From Phylloscopus collybita (taxonomy: Eukaryota > Chordata > Aves > Passeriformes > Phylloscopidae): a stretch of DNA of 64,000 bases. Where the stretch lies: positions 25,771,001 through 25,835,000 of the forward strand of contig JAJNNQ010000024.1 of NCBI GenBank assembly GCA_027886175.1. Direction: 5' to 3'. The notes beneath the pieces were generated by a model. It was not told the origin of the DNA and did no database searches. It worked only from the letters and a program-made list of their open reading frames with translations. The position numbers and the translations under genes are program-made. Position 1 is the first letter of the stretch. Every line of letters starts with the position of its first letter. Below, in pieces: positions 1 to 13,500 of this stretch.

Positions 1-2681
1 GGACGGGAGAGACAGACACACATACAGTCTAATTCATTTTTAAATGTCTGTAATTCATCCAAGAGCATTATCAATAATTACTAGAAGAAAGCAGTAGCTC
101 ACATCACGAGAAATCGGTGCTTTGACAAAAAGTTGGCAGCAGGCCTTACAGATATCTTGCACGTGCAAAACCTTCCTGGAGCATGATAACCAGCTGGGGG
201 GAGGTGTGGCAGGGAGACCTTTCTGTCTGCTCACAGCCCCAGTGGCCTCACCAGGGAACCCTGCTGTTCTGTCATCCCTGTGCCTGCGTCAGGCACACTG
301 GAGCTCTTGCAGACAAACTCAGTGGGTGAATGCTAGATCTCATCCCTGCAGGAGGTGTGGGTTTTCAGAGGAGGTTTATGGGAGCTGGATGCATTGTAAT
401 CTTAAGCATCCCTTGAAAAATCAAGCCTGGATGCTCACTGAGTCTCCTCTCAGGGTTCCACCACTGCCTTCCCTCAGCTGTGGCCATTGCTGTTCTGTGC
501 TCATGGCAGGGCAATGGGCATCTCCAATTCTCTCTGTTACACCATCTTCAAACTCTTTCCTCTTAAAACTCTGACTAGAGGGTGGCCTGGGACATAGGAC
601 TGGGAACAGATCTTGAACTGCTTCCAGTTTGGAGTACCTGCAGCTACCTCCCACCTACAGACCAGAACTCCTACCATAAACAAAACCAAGGCAAGACAGA
701 GAGGGGAAAGGGAGAGGGGGCCTCAGAGAAGGGAGGCTGTTTATGTGAAAACTTGGATATTTTTTTTCACCTGAAGCCAGTACTGGCTGCTCATTTTCTA
801 GACATGAAGCTACAATGTCTGTGGCATTTAGATCCATTCCCAGCCATTCCACTTTCTTGAGCTGCCAAGACCTGCTTCAAACATATGGCCCTGGCAGGGC
901 TGGGGATGAGATATGGGGATGCTCTGTCATCCTTCAGACCTTGGTGTCAGTTTGTGGAGTATGAGAGATCCTCCTCTTCCTTTCCCCCCTCACCACAATA
1001 TAACTCATGTGAGGCACCCCTGATTTTGGGCCTGATGCAGCTGGGGGCTGTGACCTTTGCTGCTGCCACACACTGCCAGCCATGCTGCCTTCTTGACTGC
1101 TTCTCCCTGTATTTACCAGCACCATGGGAGCAGAGACACTGGCACAAGTACCATGGAGCATCCCTGCTGTCATGTCAGACCTCAGGCAGAAACACAGCTG
1201 GGACCACATCATCCTAAATCCAATGGCTAGATCTGCTGGGACTCATCAGCCTGAGACTTGAGCCTCCTCTACAGCTAAAGCTGACCAAAATCTCATTGCA
1301 GCACAGAGAGGCACAGCATTTGGGTCACCCACAGTACAGTCCTCTGTGCTGGGCTACAAGTGAGGAACATTTGGCAGTTTCAGGTAATACAGCAGCAGCT
1401 GCTGCCTCTGTGGTGTGTGTCTCATGAAACTGCCAAACACCTGTACTCTCCAGTTGGCATCCAGTTAATTAACGGATAAAATTCAAGAGATTAGCTTCCT
1501 GCACAAAGACCTATATGCTTTAAATCCTGCAGGTGCACCTGGCACTTCAACAGACACAGAGAAGGCCTGGAACTACCTGTCCCAGTGGCCTGAGAGGGCA
1601 AGGACAGCCCATGGTCCATAGATCGGCAAATAACCTTCAAAGGATGCCTAGAGAAGCTGGAATTCTTTTTCTTTTGCCAAATGTTGCTGTTGAAATCTTT
1701 ATTTGAAACCTGCCAGTGTGTTAGAAGATGGACTTCTTATACATTTGGCACAATGTCTTATCTTTATATGCACCTCACTGACTTGATAAACACATTTTAT
1801 TTAATCTCATAAATCCAATGTTTATTGTGGCCCTTGCTGTTTCCCATGGAATGTCTGCTGCTCTGTGTTATAAATGGGCCATGTTGCTCTGGCCTGTAAC
1901 TCAGGAGCCCATACCCCATAAAGACACTCAAAGCAGGAGCATTCCTCATTGAAAAACACCCATGTTTCCTATGGAGAACTGAATTGGGGCATTTTCTGAG
2001 TCTTTTAGGGTTTGGGGCTTTTTATTCTTTTAAATCAGGGCTAGTTTTGCACTTCAGCACTTTACCAGCCTGATGCTGGTTGTTGAGAGCACCTAGTCCT
2101 GTGATGTCCTTGCTGTACTGGCTAACAGGAGGTGACAACACCTGTGTGGCAAGTCTGGCTCCCAGGACAGGGACCTGAAGGTGCCCAGTGCTTTGCAGAT
2201 GTGCAGCTGCTTGGACAGACTGGACATGAAGCTCTACCCTGATGCACTGAACAGGAAATTGGAAATCGAGCATTTGTTATTCCATCCCTCCCTGAAATTG
2301 TGGCAGCAATGCCACAAGGAAGGCAGTGAAATGCTGTGCAGAAATTTAGCACTCTCTAACTTTGCTATTACAGCTCACTGAGAAAGCCAGGCCAGAGCTG
2401 TGCTTTGTGAGTAATGATCTTAGCTATACATTAGCCAGAAAATGAATCCTCAACTGGTATACAATGATACTGTCATTCCTGAATTCATTCCACACAGCAG
2501 CATATGTAAAGCCATAATACTGACTGCATAATCAGTGGGTGGTGTTGCTATTTTTTCCCTTAAGCATATGATGGACAAACAGCTTCTCCACTGTACATTT
2601 AAACCACTTCCATCATTTCTATTCATCTGTCCAGGATAAATTATATAGGAAAAAATGTGTGGGTGATGAAATTGCCCTCCA
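1..2681. other. Unique non-coding sequence, no gene seen
   Basis: I see no coding region, RNA gene or recognisable transposon here. Open frames are short, overlap one another on both strands and resemble no protein family I know. The stretch ends at an interrupted T run (T7, C, T19). Confidence 0.55.
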
Positions 2682-2708
2682 TTTTTTTCTTTTTTTTTTT
2701 TTTTTTTT
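2682..2708. repeat. Interrupted poly(T) tract
   Basis: Seven T, one C and nineteen T in a row. This is a simple repeat and could be the poly(A) end of an old minus-strand retrocopy, but I recognise no retrocopy next to it. Confidence 0.9.
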
Positions 2709-4880
2709 AAACTGACAAAGGACAGACAACAGACGAAGTGCATGTTGAGAGGTGGGTGGAAATCATAAATAACTTGTGTCTTCAGAAACAAACCCCAGAA
2801 GCCAGCTTGACTGTTTGGGGAGTAGGGCTAGGGGCAGTCTATGTGATAAGGTGTTGGCGTTCTTGCCTCCTTAAAGCTTTCTATCTAGCTCTGCCATCTC
2901 TCAGCTATTTTTTTCGTGGGCTTCTTCAAACAAAACCAAACCAAGATCCCATTTCACAGGCATTAGAGTTTCCATGGAGAGCTGTGGCCCTTGGCGCCTG
3001 TGGTAGGTTGTGGCGTGGCTGTAATGACAGCCCCAGCCCCGTCCCACCAGCCCTGAGACACCAAGTGCACGCAGGGCTGCGCTCGTGGGGAAACGCACGC
3101 ACGGCATCTTTAACGGGGTTTTAATTTTGTGCCCGTGGGAAGCACCGGATAACCACCCTGGAAGCAGGAGCTGATTGATCACAGGTCTGGTATGGGATTT
3201 GGGTGGCACCAACAAGGCGCTGGTGACGTCTCAGTCTCGAGAAAATGACCTTTGAGGACCAACGGCACTCGTGGTTTTTCTGATGTGGAGGTTGACCACT
3301 GAAACTAGAAAACCACCCTCTTCAAACTTCCTGGTGTTTCTTCCTTTTCTGTGTCCTAGTCTCCAAGGCTTCTGGCCAAAAGCAGCCTGGAGCCAAAGGG
3401 TCAGCAGCTAAATGAAATGATGAGGCTTTTAGAGAGCCCAGCTGCCTGGGCAAAGGCCTAGTTCGAAGGAGGAGTGGAACAAACAGGACAGAGGTCAAGG
3501 AACGGTGACCTTGCATGGAACTGGGAGCTGGCAGAGGAGAGGAGGGAAAGGGGAGGCTGAGGCCAGGGCAGCAGGAAGGAGTCAGGATGGAAACACAGGG
3601 ATGGCTCAGGAGGGGTTCATGCTGGAGCTTGGCATTGTGTCTGAGGCACCAGAAAGGTGCCGCAGGATGGGATCTGCTCCTTACACTTCTCTAACCCTGG
3701 TTCATCACACACAGGAGTCAGGAGGAGCACAGGGTTCAGAGAAAACCACCTCCGAGTCAAGCATCAGCTGGGCAGCCTTTGCGGCACTTACCTGCTAAAA
3801 CATCATGTGTGATTATGTGTTTACCTCTGATTGTATGTCCAAGGTGGGCTCTGCCTTGCAGCCTGCCTTGCTGCCTGTGCTCTGAAAGGTGTGCAAGCTT
3901 CACTGGTGGTGAACAGCCAGGGCTGTCAGCAGCTGGATTCTGCTGCGGCAGCAGTGCTCCCTGCTCACATGAGAAAGGCACTCGAGTGAGAGGAAGGCTT
4001 CCCTGCATTATTGTGCCAGCCCTATTGCTCTAGTGTGTTTCAAGGCTAAGAAAAATACTCCAAGCCTGGAAATCAATTTCTGCTTTCTTAAGTCACACTG
4101 GCTGCAGTCCTTGGAGGGAGGGAGCCTGTGTGAGCAGCTGGGGGATCAAGAGCTCTACTGGGCTGGGGCAGCTGGAGGGGGTACTAAAGGGAGAGGGTTG
4201 CAGCCTCCTACATATCAAGGCAGGGGTGTCCAAAACCAGAGCATGGAAACATGCCTGGAGAGGGAAGAAAAAACATGATTTTACCCAGCCTAAGCTGAAA
4301 TGGAAGTCTGTGAGACCAAGTGACTGAACCCATAAATAACTTACTAGTGACCATAATAGATGGTCTGGGCTATGCCATGCCATGCTATGCTACTCATTCC
4401 TTCTTTTCACAGCACAGGACTTTCACAGCTGCCCCACTGCTTAATTTATTAATTTAGAAGATATACTTGCTAACAGCATAACAACTGTAGTCCACAGCCC
4501 TGCTGCATTTGCTCTCTGCACACAGGAATACCTAGTTCCTGGTAGGAGGCAACGAGGACTCTGGCACAAGGCACTAAAGCCAATCTGAGGTTTATTCCAG
4601 TGAGTATCAGGGACCATCATTTGCAGCACAGTAGTACATAATTCTTTCAGTGTAGGTAGGCACTCATGCTTGGTGGCTGGAGCAGCAGGAAAACTAAGAC
4701 TTGACCTGTTTTCATTGAAAGCAAATGGGATTTTAGTCATTGACTTCAGGCAGAGCAGGGTGGGGACCCAAGAGCAGAGTCAGTTTGCCAGTTTGTTGCT
4801 TGCCTACTGATGTCATGCCAATATTGTCTGCGTTGGTGCAGGGGAGAGCAAACGCCTGGTCATGGGCGGGGGGGAATAAC
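2709..4880. other. Unique non-coding sequence, no gene seen
   Basis: I see only short overlapping open frames on both strands, with no family resemblance and no repeat I recognise. Confidence 0.5.
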
Positions 4881-5345
4881 TAGCTGAGCTTATTAAAAGC
4901 TATGGTAATTGTTCATTACAGCTGCTATAGTCCACCTTGCTTCAACAGCACGGGTTCTAGTGTCAGAGGCAGGGGGAGGGGGAAGGAGAAGCAAGTGGGG
5001 GCCTCCTTCACTCTGGTGTTGCAGTGGCCGTCTCCTTTCCAGAAGACGGATGTTGTGCTCTAAGTACCTCTCCAGAGAGCTAATGGCCGACATGGCATTA
5101 TTACCAGCCTGCCATCAGCTCTATCTTTTTTTTTTATGATAGTAATTTGTTACACTGGTTTGCCACATGCCCGCTGCTTCCTTGTTAATCCAATAATCTA
5201 TATGAGAAAAGCAATTTGACATTCCTCCTTCCCATCTGCCACCCATCACCCAATCTATATCTTAACTATCAGTGATTTATTAATGGTGTCTGCATTAAGT
5301 ACATCTCCGCTTCATTGGCGCCCTCCATTCCCTCTCTCCTAGAGA
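4881..5345. promoter_or_regulatory. Candidate conserved non-coding element (enhancer-like)
   Basis: The block is rich in homeodomain-type cores: TTATTAAAAG and GGTAATTGTTCATTAC near 4890-4920, TAATGG near 5082, TAATCC at 5186-5191, and TTATTAATGG near 5277. It has no repeats or long open frame. Such motif density without coding capacity is typical of vertebrate developmental enhancers. That is an inference from composition only; I have no alignment and cannot name a locus. Confidence 0.25.
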
Positions 5346-8181
5346 CACTCTCTGGATACATTTAGAGAGCAGAGTCAGCACAAAGAGGAAAAGCAACAGT
5401 AAAAGCAACCAAGTTGGGGGATTTTAGGTGCTTTGGTCAAATGCTCCATGTGTACAACAGCCTGGTGCCCACTCAGCTGAGACTCAAGTGCGTGCTCAGC
5501 CCCTGTGCTCCTTGCAAAACATAATGCACTAACAATGCAAGGCTTTATCAAGTTTATGCCTATAGTCCCTTTGCCAGCATCACTTTGCATGCAGTGTGGG
5601 GCAGTGTTCAGTGGCTCTTAGAAGGGGCTTTTGATGGGGCTTAATCCAGTGTTTGTTGGGTAATGCTTCAAGGGAAAACAACCAGATTCATGATCAGTGT
5701 AAATAATGAAGTACAGTATCCAGTATCCTGGATTTCTTGAAGTCTGGAAAGAGTGGCTCTGTTAGCCTTTCTGTCAGTGGCAGAATGAACAGCACAGCCT
5801 TTTTGTGATCACCTATTTTCAGGACTCTTGTAAGAATACTGTACCTTCAATAGCTTCAGCAAAGTTGGTTTGAAATCAGCCAATGAGCTCAAAAGCTTTT
5901 GGAGGTGAAGGGCATCTGAGAAGCTCACATATACACACACACACACAGGCACACACTCCTGTATGCTTACAAAGGCCTTGTTTCCTTAGAAACCAAGCTA
6001 AAAATCTACTGGTAGTATTTCAGCCTGCTTGCCAGTATCAGGGAAGAGCTCAGGGACTACTTGAGTCCTGCAAAATGAAATTCTCTTTTCTTTTTGAAGG
6101 AATTCTCTGCTTGAAATTAGATTTGGGAAGCACCGATCCTCGCCCAGCTCAAAGCTTGCACTGCTCCACCCACACGGGTCTCAGGACAGGCATTCCCGGT
6201 CATTCCCCTTTCATTCTCAAAACTGGAGCAGTGTCCTTGCACGTGCTGGCCAGGCACTGCAAACAGGTTTCATTGATCCAATTACTCCCCACCCAGCCAT
6301 TGCATACAGCACTGGCAATATAGCTCAGCATCCTGCTGTGTCTGTGTGTATGCTGAAACACTGCTTAACGACTTTTAGTTTAACTCACACGGGGAAAGCA
6401 AAAAAGAGCATCTGACTTTACACTAAAGTTCATTACACACACTTCCCTGCCACACTCCTGGGGATCTAAGGAGGTAGAGTGAAGAAACAAAATCTTGTGG
6501 ATTAGATAATTTGGCACGGCCAGATTCGGTCATGTATAAAAGTCTCTTTTATACAGAACGTTAATACTGCAGGTTGGCTAAAACACCTTTAGAAAGCATG
6601 GGGTATGGACAGCAAGGCAGATGATGCTTTTATTTCATTTTCACAACAGCTCTCCTTAAAGGGCCGTCATTTATTTAGAATAGCCTAACAGAACCTTTCC
6701 TGTAATTACTGCTATTTTTAAGATCCAGAAAGAAGTCATTAAAGAACAAAGCGCAGTGAGAAAAGCCAGAATCCCAGGAAACAGGGACAATGTGGAAATG
6801 AAACAGTTACAAGCAAAACTGCAGTGGATTTCATAGCTTTTTGAAGTCCAACGCAAAGAATGGTCACACAGCATGTACCTCTCTAGATGTGCAGGGGCAG
6901 AGGATGATCTGTGCCAGGGGTGGGGAGCACACTCTTGGTGCTGCTAAATTGCCTTCTGAGATAGCTGGCACTGCCTGGACAGTTTCCACCCAGCTTTTTT
7001 TCCTGGTACAGAAATGGTAGCTGGAGAACATTCAGATTCACCAGGGTCTGTGGTGACTGACTTGGTGGTCTCACAAAGTGGTTCTCATGTAGCCTCGCAG
7101 TCTTGCTGCACTGAGCAGTGTTTGGTTTCCTTGTGAATTTTTGCCTCTTGCTGCTGGTGAGCTGTGGTTGAGATGCTGCTCTTGCCAGTGCTGGGCTCCC
7201 CAGCCAATTCCAGTGCCTCAGGATGCCAGTCTTAATATTGTTGAAGGCTCCCAAGGTGATTATTTTTTGCTGCTCCCTTTCCCTAAGGCTGAGATTTTCA
7301 TTTGGGTTTTAGATTATCAGTTAACCCACATTTATCACATGTCAGTACCATTTCAATTAATACCTCTTTTATGCATAATGAAAAAAACTTGGGATAAACA
7401 GACTGGGAAGAATGTAGGTAGAGAGTCATCATTAGGAACTAAGTAATTAGGTTTGGGCAGAGAAATGTGAAGATGTACAATAAATTACATGCAAACCTCC
7501 TATAGCAGGGGAGGTAGACCTAAAATGGGGAAAAATGAATATTTCATAGTCCCATCAGATGGAGAAAGCTGCCCCTTTGTGCTTTGTGTTTTTTAACACT
7601 GCACTGCTGAATAAAGCAATGTCTGCCTTCAGTCTTTTATTCCCATTGTTTGTTTCTGTTAAACTTACTGAAAATGGAAAGGGAGCATTCCTTTTGAATT
7701 GAATGACATGTTTTCTTGGAGCCAAAATAGGGGGGAAAAAAGTGTTTGTTTATTTGTTTGTTCACTGATTTGGCAAGGAAAGTCCCCCAAGCATTTGAAT
7801 TTTGGCTGAGATCAGAACTACTACAATGTTTTGTCTTTTTTCTTTTTCATGCTTATCTGCCAAACAGCAACAATAGCTCCCTACACAGGCCTGCTGGAAA
7901 CGAGATGCAGAGGCACAGAGTAGCAAATGGCTGGGTAAGGGAGGGTGTGACTGCATGCTAGGAGAGTTCTGACCACGCAGACCAGGAGGTGTGGCACAAT
8001 GATGGCACTTCAGCTGGAGAGATAAGGATGAGGTGTATGGAAACAGAGTGCAGGAGCAAAGCCACTGCTCTCCCTCCTTCTCCCCTGAGACATCGCTTCT
8101 AGTCCCCCCAGACCCCCTTCTGACTGCCTGATGCCAGCTTCTCCAGCTGACTTACTCCACATGAAAAGGACAAACCTCCAG
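5346..8181. other. Unique non-coding sequence with a short (AC)7 run
   Basis: I see no gene. An (AC)7 run lies at 5933-5946. A TATA-containing inverted repeat at 6533-6555 is listed separately. The 146-codon frame at 5883-6323 runs through the CA repeat and looks like no known protein. Confidence 0.5.
6533..6555. promoter_or_regulatory. Perfect inverted repeat with TATAAAAG on both strands
   Basis: TGTATAAAAG and its exact reverse complement CTTTTATACA are separated by TCT. Each strand therefore reads TATAAAAG outward, which could act as a bidirectional TATA-like element or form a small hairpin. A 10-bp perfect arm pair is expected about once by chance in a window this size, so function is not established. 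Confidence 0.3.
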
Positions 8182-8443
8182 CAAAAAAACCCCACCACCA
8201 ACCAACCAACCAACCAACCAACCAAAACAAACAAACAAACATACATACATAAAACAACAAAAAACCCACAAAAACAAACAAAACCAAAACAACAAACAAA
8301 CAACAAAACCACACAAAAAACAACCAAAACCAAAACAACAAACAAACAAACAAAACAACCCCACCCCCAACAAAACCAAAACAACAACAACAACAAAAAC
8401 AACAAAACCAACCCCCAAAAAACCCCCCAAACCACCCCAAATT
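8182..8443. repeat. A/C-only low-complexity tract with no G
   Basis: The + strand contains no G from 8182 to 8443, and T only in a short ATACATACAT patch and in the last few bases. It opens with (CCAA)n, then (CAAA)n, mixed AAAACC and (CAA)n. The minus strand is G/T only, with GGTTGGTTGG runs. Minus-strand frames of up to 182 codons here encode hydrophobic F/V/L/G/C-rich strings; these come from the base composition and are not proteins. Confidence 0.95.
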
Positions 8444-10169
8444 GAATAATCCTAGCAACTCTTTCCATAAAGGATTGAATAGGCAAAGATGGGAAGCACA
8501 TCTTTCGTGTATGATACTGCAAAACCGTGAGAAGAATCTGTATATTTGCTCTGGACATTCCCTTAGGCTTCTGTGTTTCAATAGCATAATCTTAAATCCA
8601 GCTAGTGTTAGAAGTAGAGCAGAGAATGGGGAGTGAAGGCAGGAAACTCTGGCTGAAGCTAGATCCTAGTTTCATGTATTCCCTCCTACTCCAGATAACA
8701 CATTTGCTTGACCAATAACCACTGCAAGTTGGGGCTTCTGATAAGCCAGTGTTCTGTGACCTGGGGTTTCCCAAGATTTTCTGTTTCACAGAACAGCTTT
8801 TTTGCAAATAGTCCAGAGGAACTGATTCAATGTTTCTATAATTACCTGTATCTATAGACTTACATTAGAAAAAATTTAAAAGTCAGCATTTTGTTTTGTA
8901 AAACTGCCTGGTGTTCATGATATCAAGAGCTGCAGATGGGCAAGCTCATGGATTATTTGCCCTGTCTGCTGTGTATAGAAGAGCTCATTTGGGGGTTTAG
9001 TAGAGAGAAAGATTTCATGAATGACTGTAAAAGACAGAAATGGAAGCTGGGAATTATTTGGAGTGGAGGAAAAGAACAGAAGGAAGAATGGTAATCTCTC
9101 ATTTGTAGTTTTGGAGATCTCTGCAAATACCTTTTGAGATATAAAGTTATTTCCCCTAATAATTTGCTTGTGGTGTGGTTTTTCTCCCAAGGAATATGAG
9201 GCATGTGTAAAATCCTTACAATTCTTACAATCAAATGTGATTCCCAAGTGCTGGGAAGATAATGGTTTGACAGCAGCTAAGCTGTCCAAAGCTGCCATCA
9301 CCTTGCATATTACTCCATGAGGTGTCTGGAACTTTTCTCCGTGGAAGATTTGATGGAAGATGTAATTACAATTATATAATTAATATTTTCCTTTGTACTT
9401 TCTTAAAAGAAAAAAAAAAAAAAAAGAAAAATCTCAAAAGGTATTTTTCCTGTTTGTACTGAAAACACTTTGGTGTTTGATGAAAGCTCTTTTTTTTTTT
9501 TTTTATAGCCAGCCTCTAGGGAAAAAAAAAAAACTGAACCCAAACCCTAGCAATTCACATTGTTGTAAAAAATGTTTCCAGAGAAAAATACAATTGCTTC
9601 TGACTAGCTTTAGTTATCATGTTTTTTTTTATTAAAATCTCCATCTCTTTGCATTCCTGCTGCTTATTTGACAGTCTCCACTTGTCGTTCTTACACTCGC
9701 TTGCCACCATTTCACAATCTCGCTTTGTACTCCACACTTCCTATTTTTAATTGGAATTTTCTTCTTTCCAATTCCTTCACCTTTTCTGCAGCAGACCTCT
9801 TAGGTAGTAGATGATCCTAATAATATCTGAGTTGGAGCTGAACTTTAGACCCACGGTATATCTGAGTTGTTTTGAAGTAGCTAAAACGTATTAGAAAGAA
9901 AAAAGGTAGACATGAGACATTGCTGAATATTTTTTCCTGATTTGTATAAGTGGAAAGGGGATGCAACAGCACCAACTAAAACAGAGTTCACATTCTCTTT
10001 TCTAATAAGGAGTAGAGGTTGTTATATGGGAAAAATCATCTATTTTTAATACATTTATATATATTTATATGTTTATAATAAGTAATTTGCATTCCACTTC
10101 TATTTTTTCTGCCCAAAAACGTGTTGGTGAAACTACTTGAAAGATCACTGAATGGGAGAATAAAGGATG
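8444..10169. other. Non-coding sequence with poly(A) and poly(T) runs
   Basis: I see no gene. Homopolymer runs are A at 9410-9425, T near 9490-9504, and A near 9521-9533. The rest is AT-rich and unrecognised. Confidence 0.5.
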
Positions 10170-10265
10170 TGGTAATTGATCTCTGGAGGTCTCTAGACCC
10201 ACCTCCTCAGCAGGGCAGGGCCAGGCAGAGCAGGATGCTCAGCATCTCATCCAGGCAAGCTGTTA
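10170..10265 (-). mobile_element. Short CR1 LINE 3' fragment
   Basis: The + strand reads like the antisense of a CR1 3' region: a CTCTGGAGGTCTCTAGACCC stretch, then a GAGCAGGATGCTCAGCATC stretch. This matches the usual CR1 wording around the last part of ORF2 and the 3' untranslated region. It is degraded and lacks the terminal ATTCTATGA tail. It is separate from the fragment that starts at 10373. Confidence 0.55.
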
Positions 10266-10372
10266 GCGTTTCCTTGGTGAGATCACACCAAATCTTTTTG
10301 GGCACCTGCAGCAGCCTGTAGGGACACAGTGGAACCCAGCTTTGTTTGCACATGGGGTCTGGACAGGAGGAC

Positions 10373-10518
10373 TCATAGAATGGCTTGGGTGGGAAGGATC
10401 CTTAAAGATCATCTAATTCTGACCCCACTGCCATGGGCTGGGACACCCTCCACTAGACCAGGGTGCTCAAAACCCCATCCAGCCTTGCCATGAACACTTC
10501 CATGGATGGGGTACTGTT
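10373..10518 (-). mobile_element. CR1 LINE 3' end fragment, antisense
   Basis: It starts with TCATAGAATGGCTTGGGTGG, the reverse complement of the CR1 3' terminus. The antisense of the 3' coding end follows: CTTAAAGATCATCTAATTC, then a block around CACTAGACCAGGGTGCTCAA. Similarity stops near 10518. It is a 5'-truncated copy, as is usual for CR1, and is too short to encode anything. Confidence 0.9.
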
Positions 10519-13500
10519 GATGAAGCTGCACTGGAACAAGCCTTGGCCTTCCCTTTGTTGTGACATGCTCATGCCTTCTCCAATCCCTCAGCTTGAAGCT
10601 TATCAGAGAAGCATTACTGATTTCAACCTCTCTCTACTTTGTAAGTGTCATTCAGGTTTAAACTAAACAGATGCAGCTCACATGACCTCATGCAATACTC
10701 TTCAGAAAGAAAGGAGATGAAGAAATACCCTCACTGATCCTGTCAAGGTGGTGTAAGGTAAGGTAGCAACAGTGAGGGAAGCAGCTTTGGGGCTTTTGTT
10801 GCTTTCTGTAGGCCAAGCAGAAGGACAGCACCCAGGATGCTTGGAATGCTGCTGGCATCAGACAACCACTGGCCTCCTGCAGTGTGAGTGCAAGTCTAGT
10901 GCTGTCTCCTGTTCAGGTGGTCACAGGAGAATGAGGTCAGACTCTCGTATCACCCATTAAGGCAGATAATGGAGCTCCACAGGCTCTCAGGGGATGGATG
11001 TGCTGCTGCCCAAAAAGCAGCACATCTTCTGCATGGGGCAGAAGACAGTGAGGACAAGGTCTCACTCACCTGCAGTGGCCCCAGCTCTTGTGGACACCTA
11101 CAGCAACCTCCATGAAGCCATGGGCCCTCCATTCAGGGTGGCTGAAAGAGATTTACCATGTGACATCTGTGACTTTACATCCAACTGAAACAACCTCAGA
11201 ACACCGTGGGGAAAAAAATGGCCTTGCCAAAGTTCAGTAACAGAGGAGAGATTTATTCGTCTGGCCACCACCTTCTCTTTGGATATAATTTGTATCTACT
11301 CTCCAAATCAGGAGTAATAACCAAATTATATATGTTGAAAATGGTGAGGTTTAGAAGTGCATAAAACATTTGAAATGAAACCTGAAATGGAGTGAGATTT
11401 GACTAGTTTCAGCTGTTGGTACAAGCCTAAAACTCAGGTAGGGCTCATTAGGAAGTTCATCTGACCTTTCTGACTGAACCCAAGGCTGATTTTATGTCTG
11501 ATCCATAGAGAACATCTTTTTTATTTCTTTTTTCCTTTTTTTCGCCTACATGAAATCTCACTGATTATGACTGGAAGCTCCTAAGTTTGTTCAAATCCAA
11601 AGTTCAAAGCAAGTTCAAAGTACAGGAAGCATGTAGCCATGAAAATGGAAATAGTTGAGTTTTAAATCCATGAGATCAGAGCAGCTGGAATTTGCACTTT
11701 GCTGAAGCTGCCTGAGCCAGAATGCTCTGAAAAGATGAGAGTTTAATCCTGATGAATAGAAAAGAATGAAGAAGGCCCTGGTTTTGCCTTTGATCTTTGG
11801 TGAAGGTATCTGTCTTTCCTAAATGGTTTTCCAATACAGATGAAACTTACCCACTAAATATTTGGGTAGAGCCTGCCATGCAATACACTAGAAATAGGTA
11901 AATCAGTGCATACTAGAAGAGAAATAACATCTTTCCTTTTTGGCCTTAAGTATAAGTGTGGTAGGGCTAGGAGAGGTCTAGCTCCATGGAATTAGGTTAC
12001 TTAGGAATTATTTTCTCAGTAGAAGCCTAAGAAACAGTTTACAATCTGCTGTATGAAGGACACTCACACTAAGGAGTGGTGAAGAAATCAAGACTTAGCC
12101 TTGCCAAGCTCTGAAGATAAAAGCAAAAAAAAGTGCACCAGTGTTGCTAGAGGAAGTGAGTAAAACAGGCATGTGTTTGGGTGCAAGACTGCATCTGTTT
12201 GGGAAAATTATAAGAACAAACAACTGGAGAAAGACAGGTCCTATGATTCCTTTTCCTCCTTTCCTGAAATCATTTTGTGTTCACACATGACCTACGAGTG
12301 AGAAAGAAATGGAGAAATGGACCTGGGGAAGATACAACTCTGAAGGACAGAAAGGTCCATCTGTATCATCTTGCCTGAAGTCATCCCAACATCAGGCAAG
12401 GAGCCACGTCCACCATCTGCCCTGCATCATCCAGAGACACACAGCTGAACAAAAGGGCAGGATTTTGAAAGTTCTCATCATATAGTTCAGCACAGGCTTG
12501 GAGCTGACTACCTGCAGCCATGGCTTTGTCATCATGGCTATGGAACAGGACTGAATGAGCTCACTTGACAGTCTGCATTAGCTTGCTGTGGCTTCTTGGG
12601 ACTAGCGCCATCTGAACTTTGGTGACAAGGACAAATCAGAACTGCAGAAGGAGATCTTGCTTGCTAAAATTTTTGTACATTTTGGTGGTTAAATCAGGGT
12701 GTTTAATTCACAAGTTTTTCAGGCCCTCTTCTGTCTGACTGGATTGCTCTCATCATAAGGTAATTCATGCAAGCAATTAGGCAGTGCTGCCTACAGCAAT
12801 ACCTCATCCTCTCAAGGGACCAGAGGCAAAGAGGAAGTGGCTATGGTCTCCTAGCACACTTTAGTATATATTTCTGTGTCTCTGCAGATCTCTCCAGCCC
12901 CTTGCAACTCATACAGAAATCAACAGTCTCTCATGCTTTGATATAACACATTTGCTTTGTCTTTGGCTGTAACATGGAAAGCTTTAGGTGCTTTGAAGAT
13001 TGTAGAACAGAGGTATGAACACAAGTGAAAGAAAAGTTGTTTTCAGTACCCCTGGGGCAAAGGTTTTCTGACTGTAAGCTGGTGTTACCACCAGTTTGAG
13101 CCACATGTATGTCTGCTAAATGGTATGGGTGTCAGGCATCCAGCATTTCCTTATTCTTCTAGTCCTGTTGGTAATTCAGTCAGAGGTGTGCTCTTTCTTC
13201 TGCCCCAGGAGCAGAGCATTCATTCTGGAATGAAGAAGAATAATGTTGGCTCTTCTGCTGCTTGTACCCTGCCACCATTCCTTTCCTGCTGCTTCTGAAC
13301 CCCCTGACCCTTTCAAAGGCAGCTCAGCAACCTGCTCCATCTTCTATTGAATTGAATTGCAAATCTGGAGTCACTGCAGTGGGAGAAAGCCATCCATTTC
13401 AATTCTGTGTCCCTGTTGTCCCTCCCATGGGACCAGGGCAGATCCTGAAGAAATGCTGTCAGCATTTGTTGATTGAGCCTTCTGATGAGATTAACTTCTG

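Noticed and set aside
8010..8587. Minus-strand frames of 162-182 codons with hydrophobic repeats
   Set aside because: They are translations of a G/T-only low-complexity tract.
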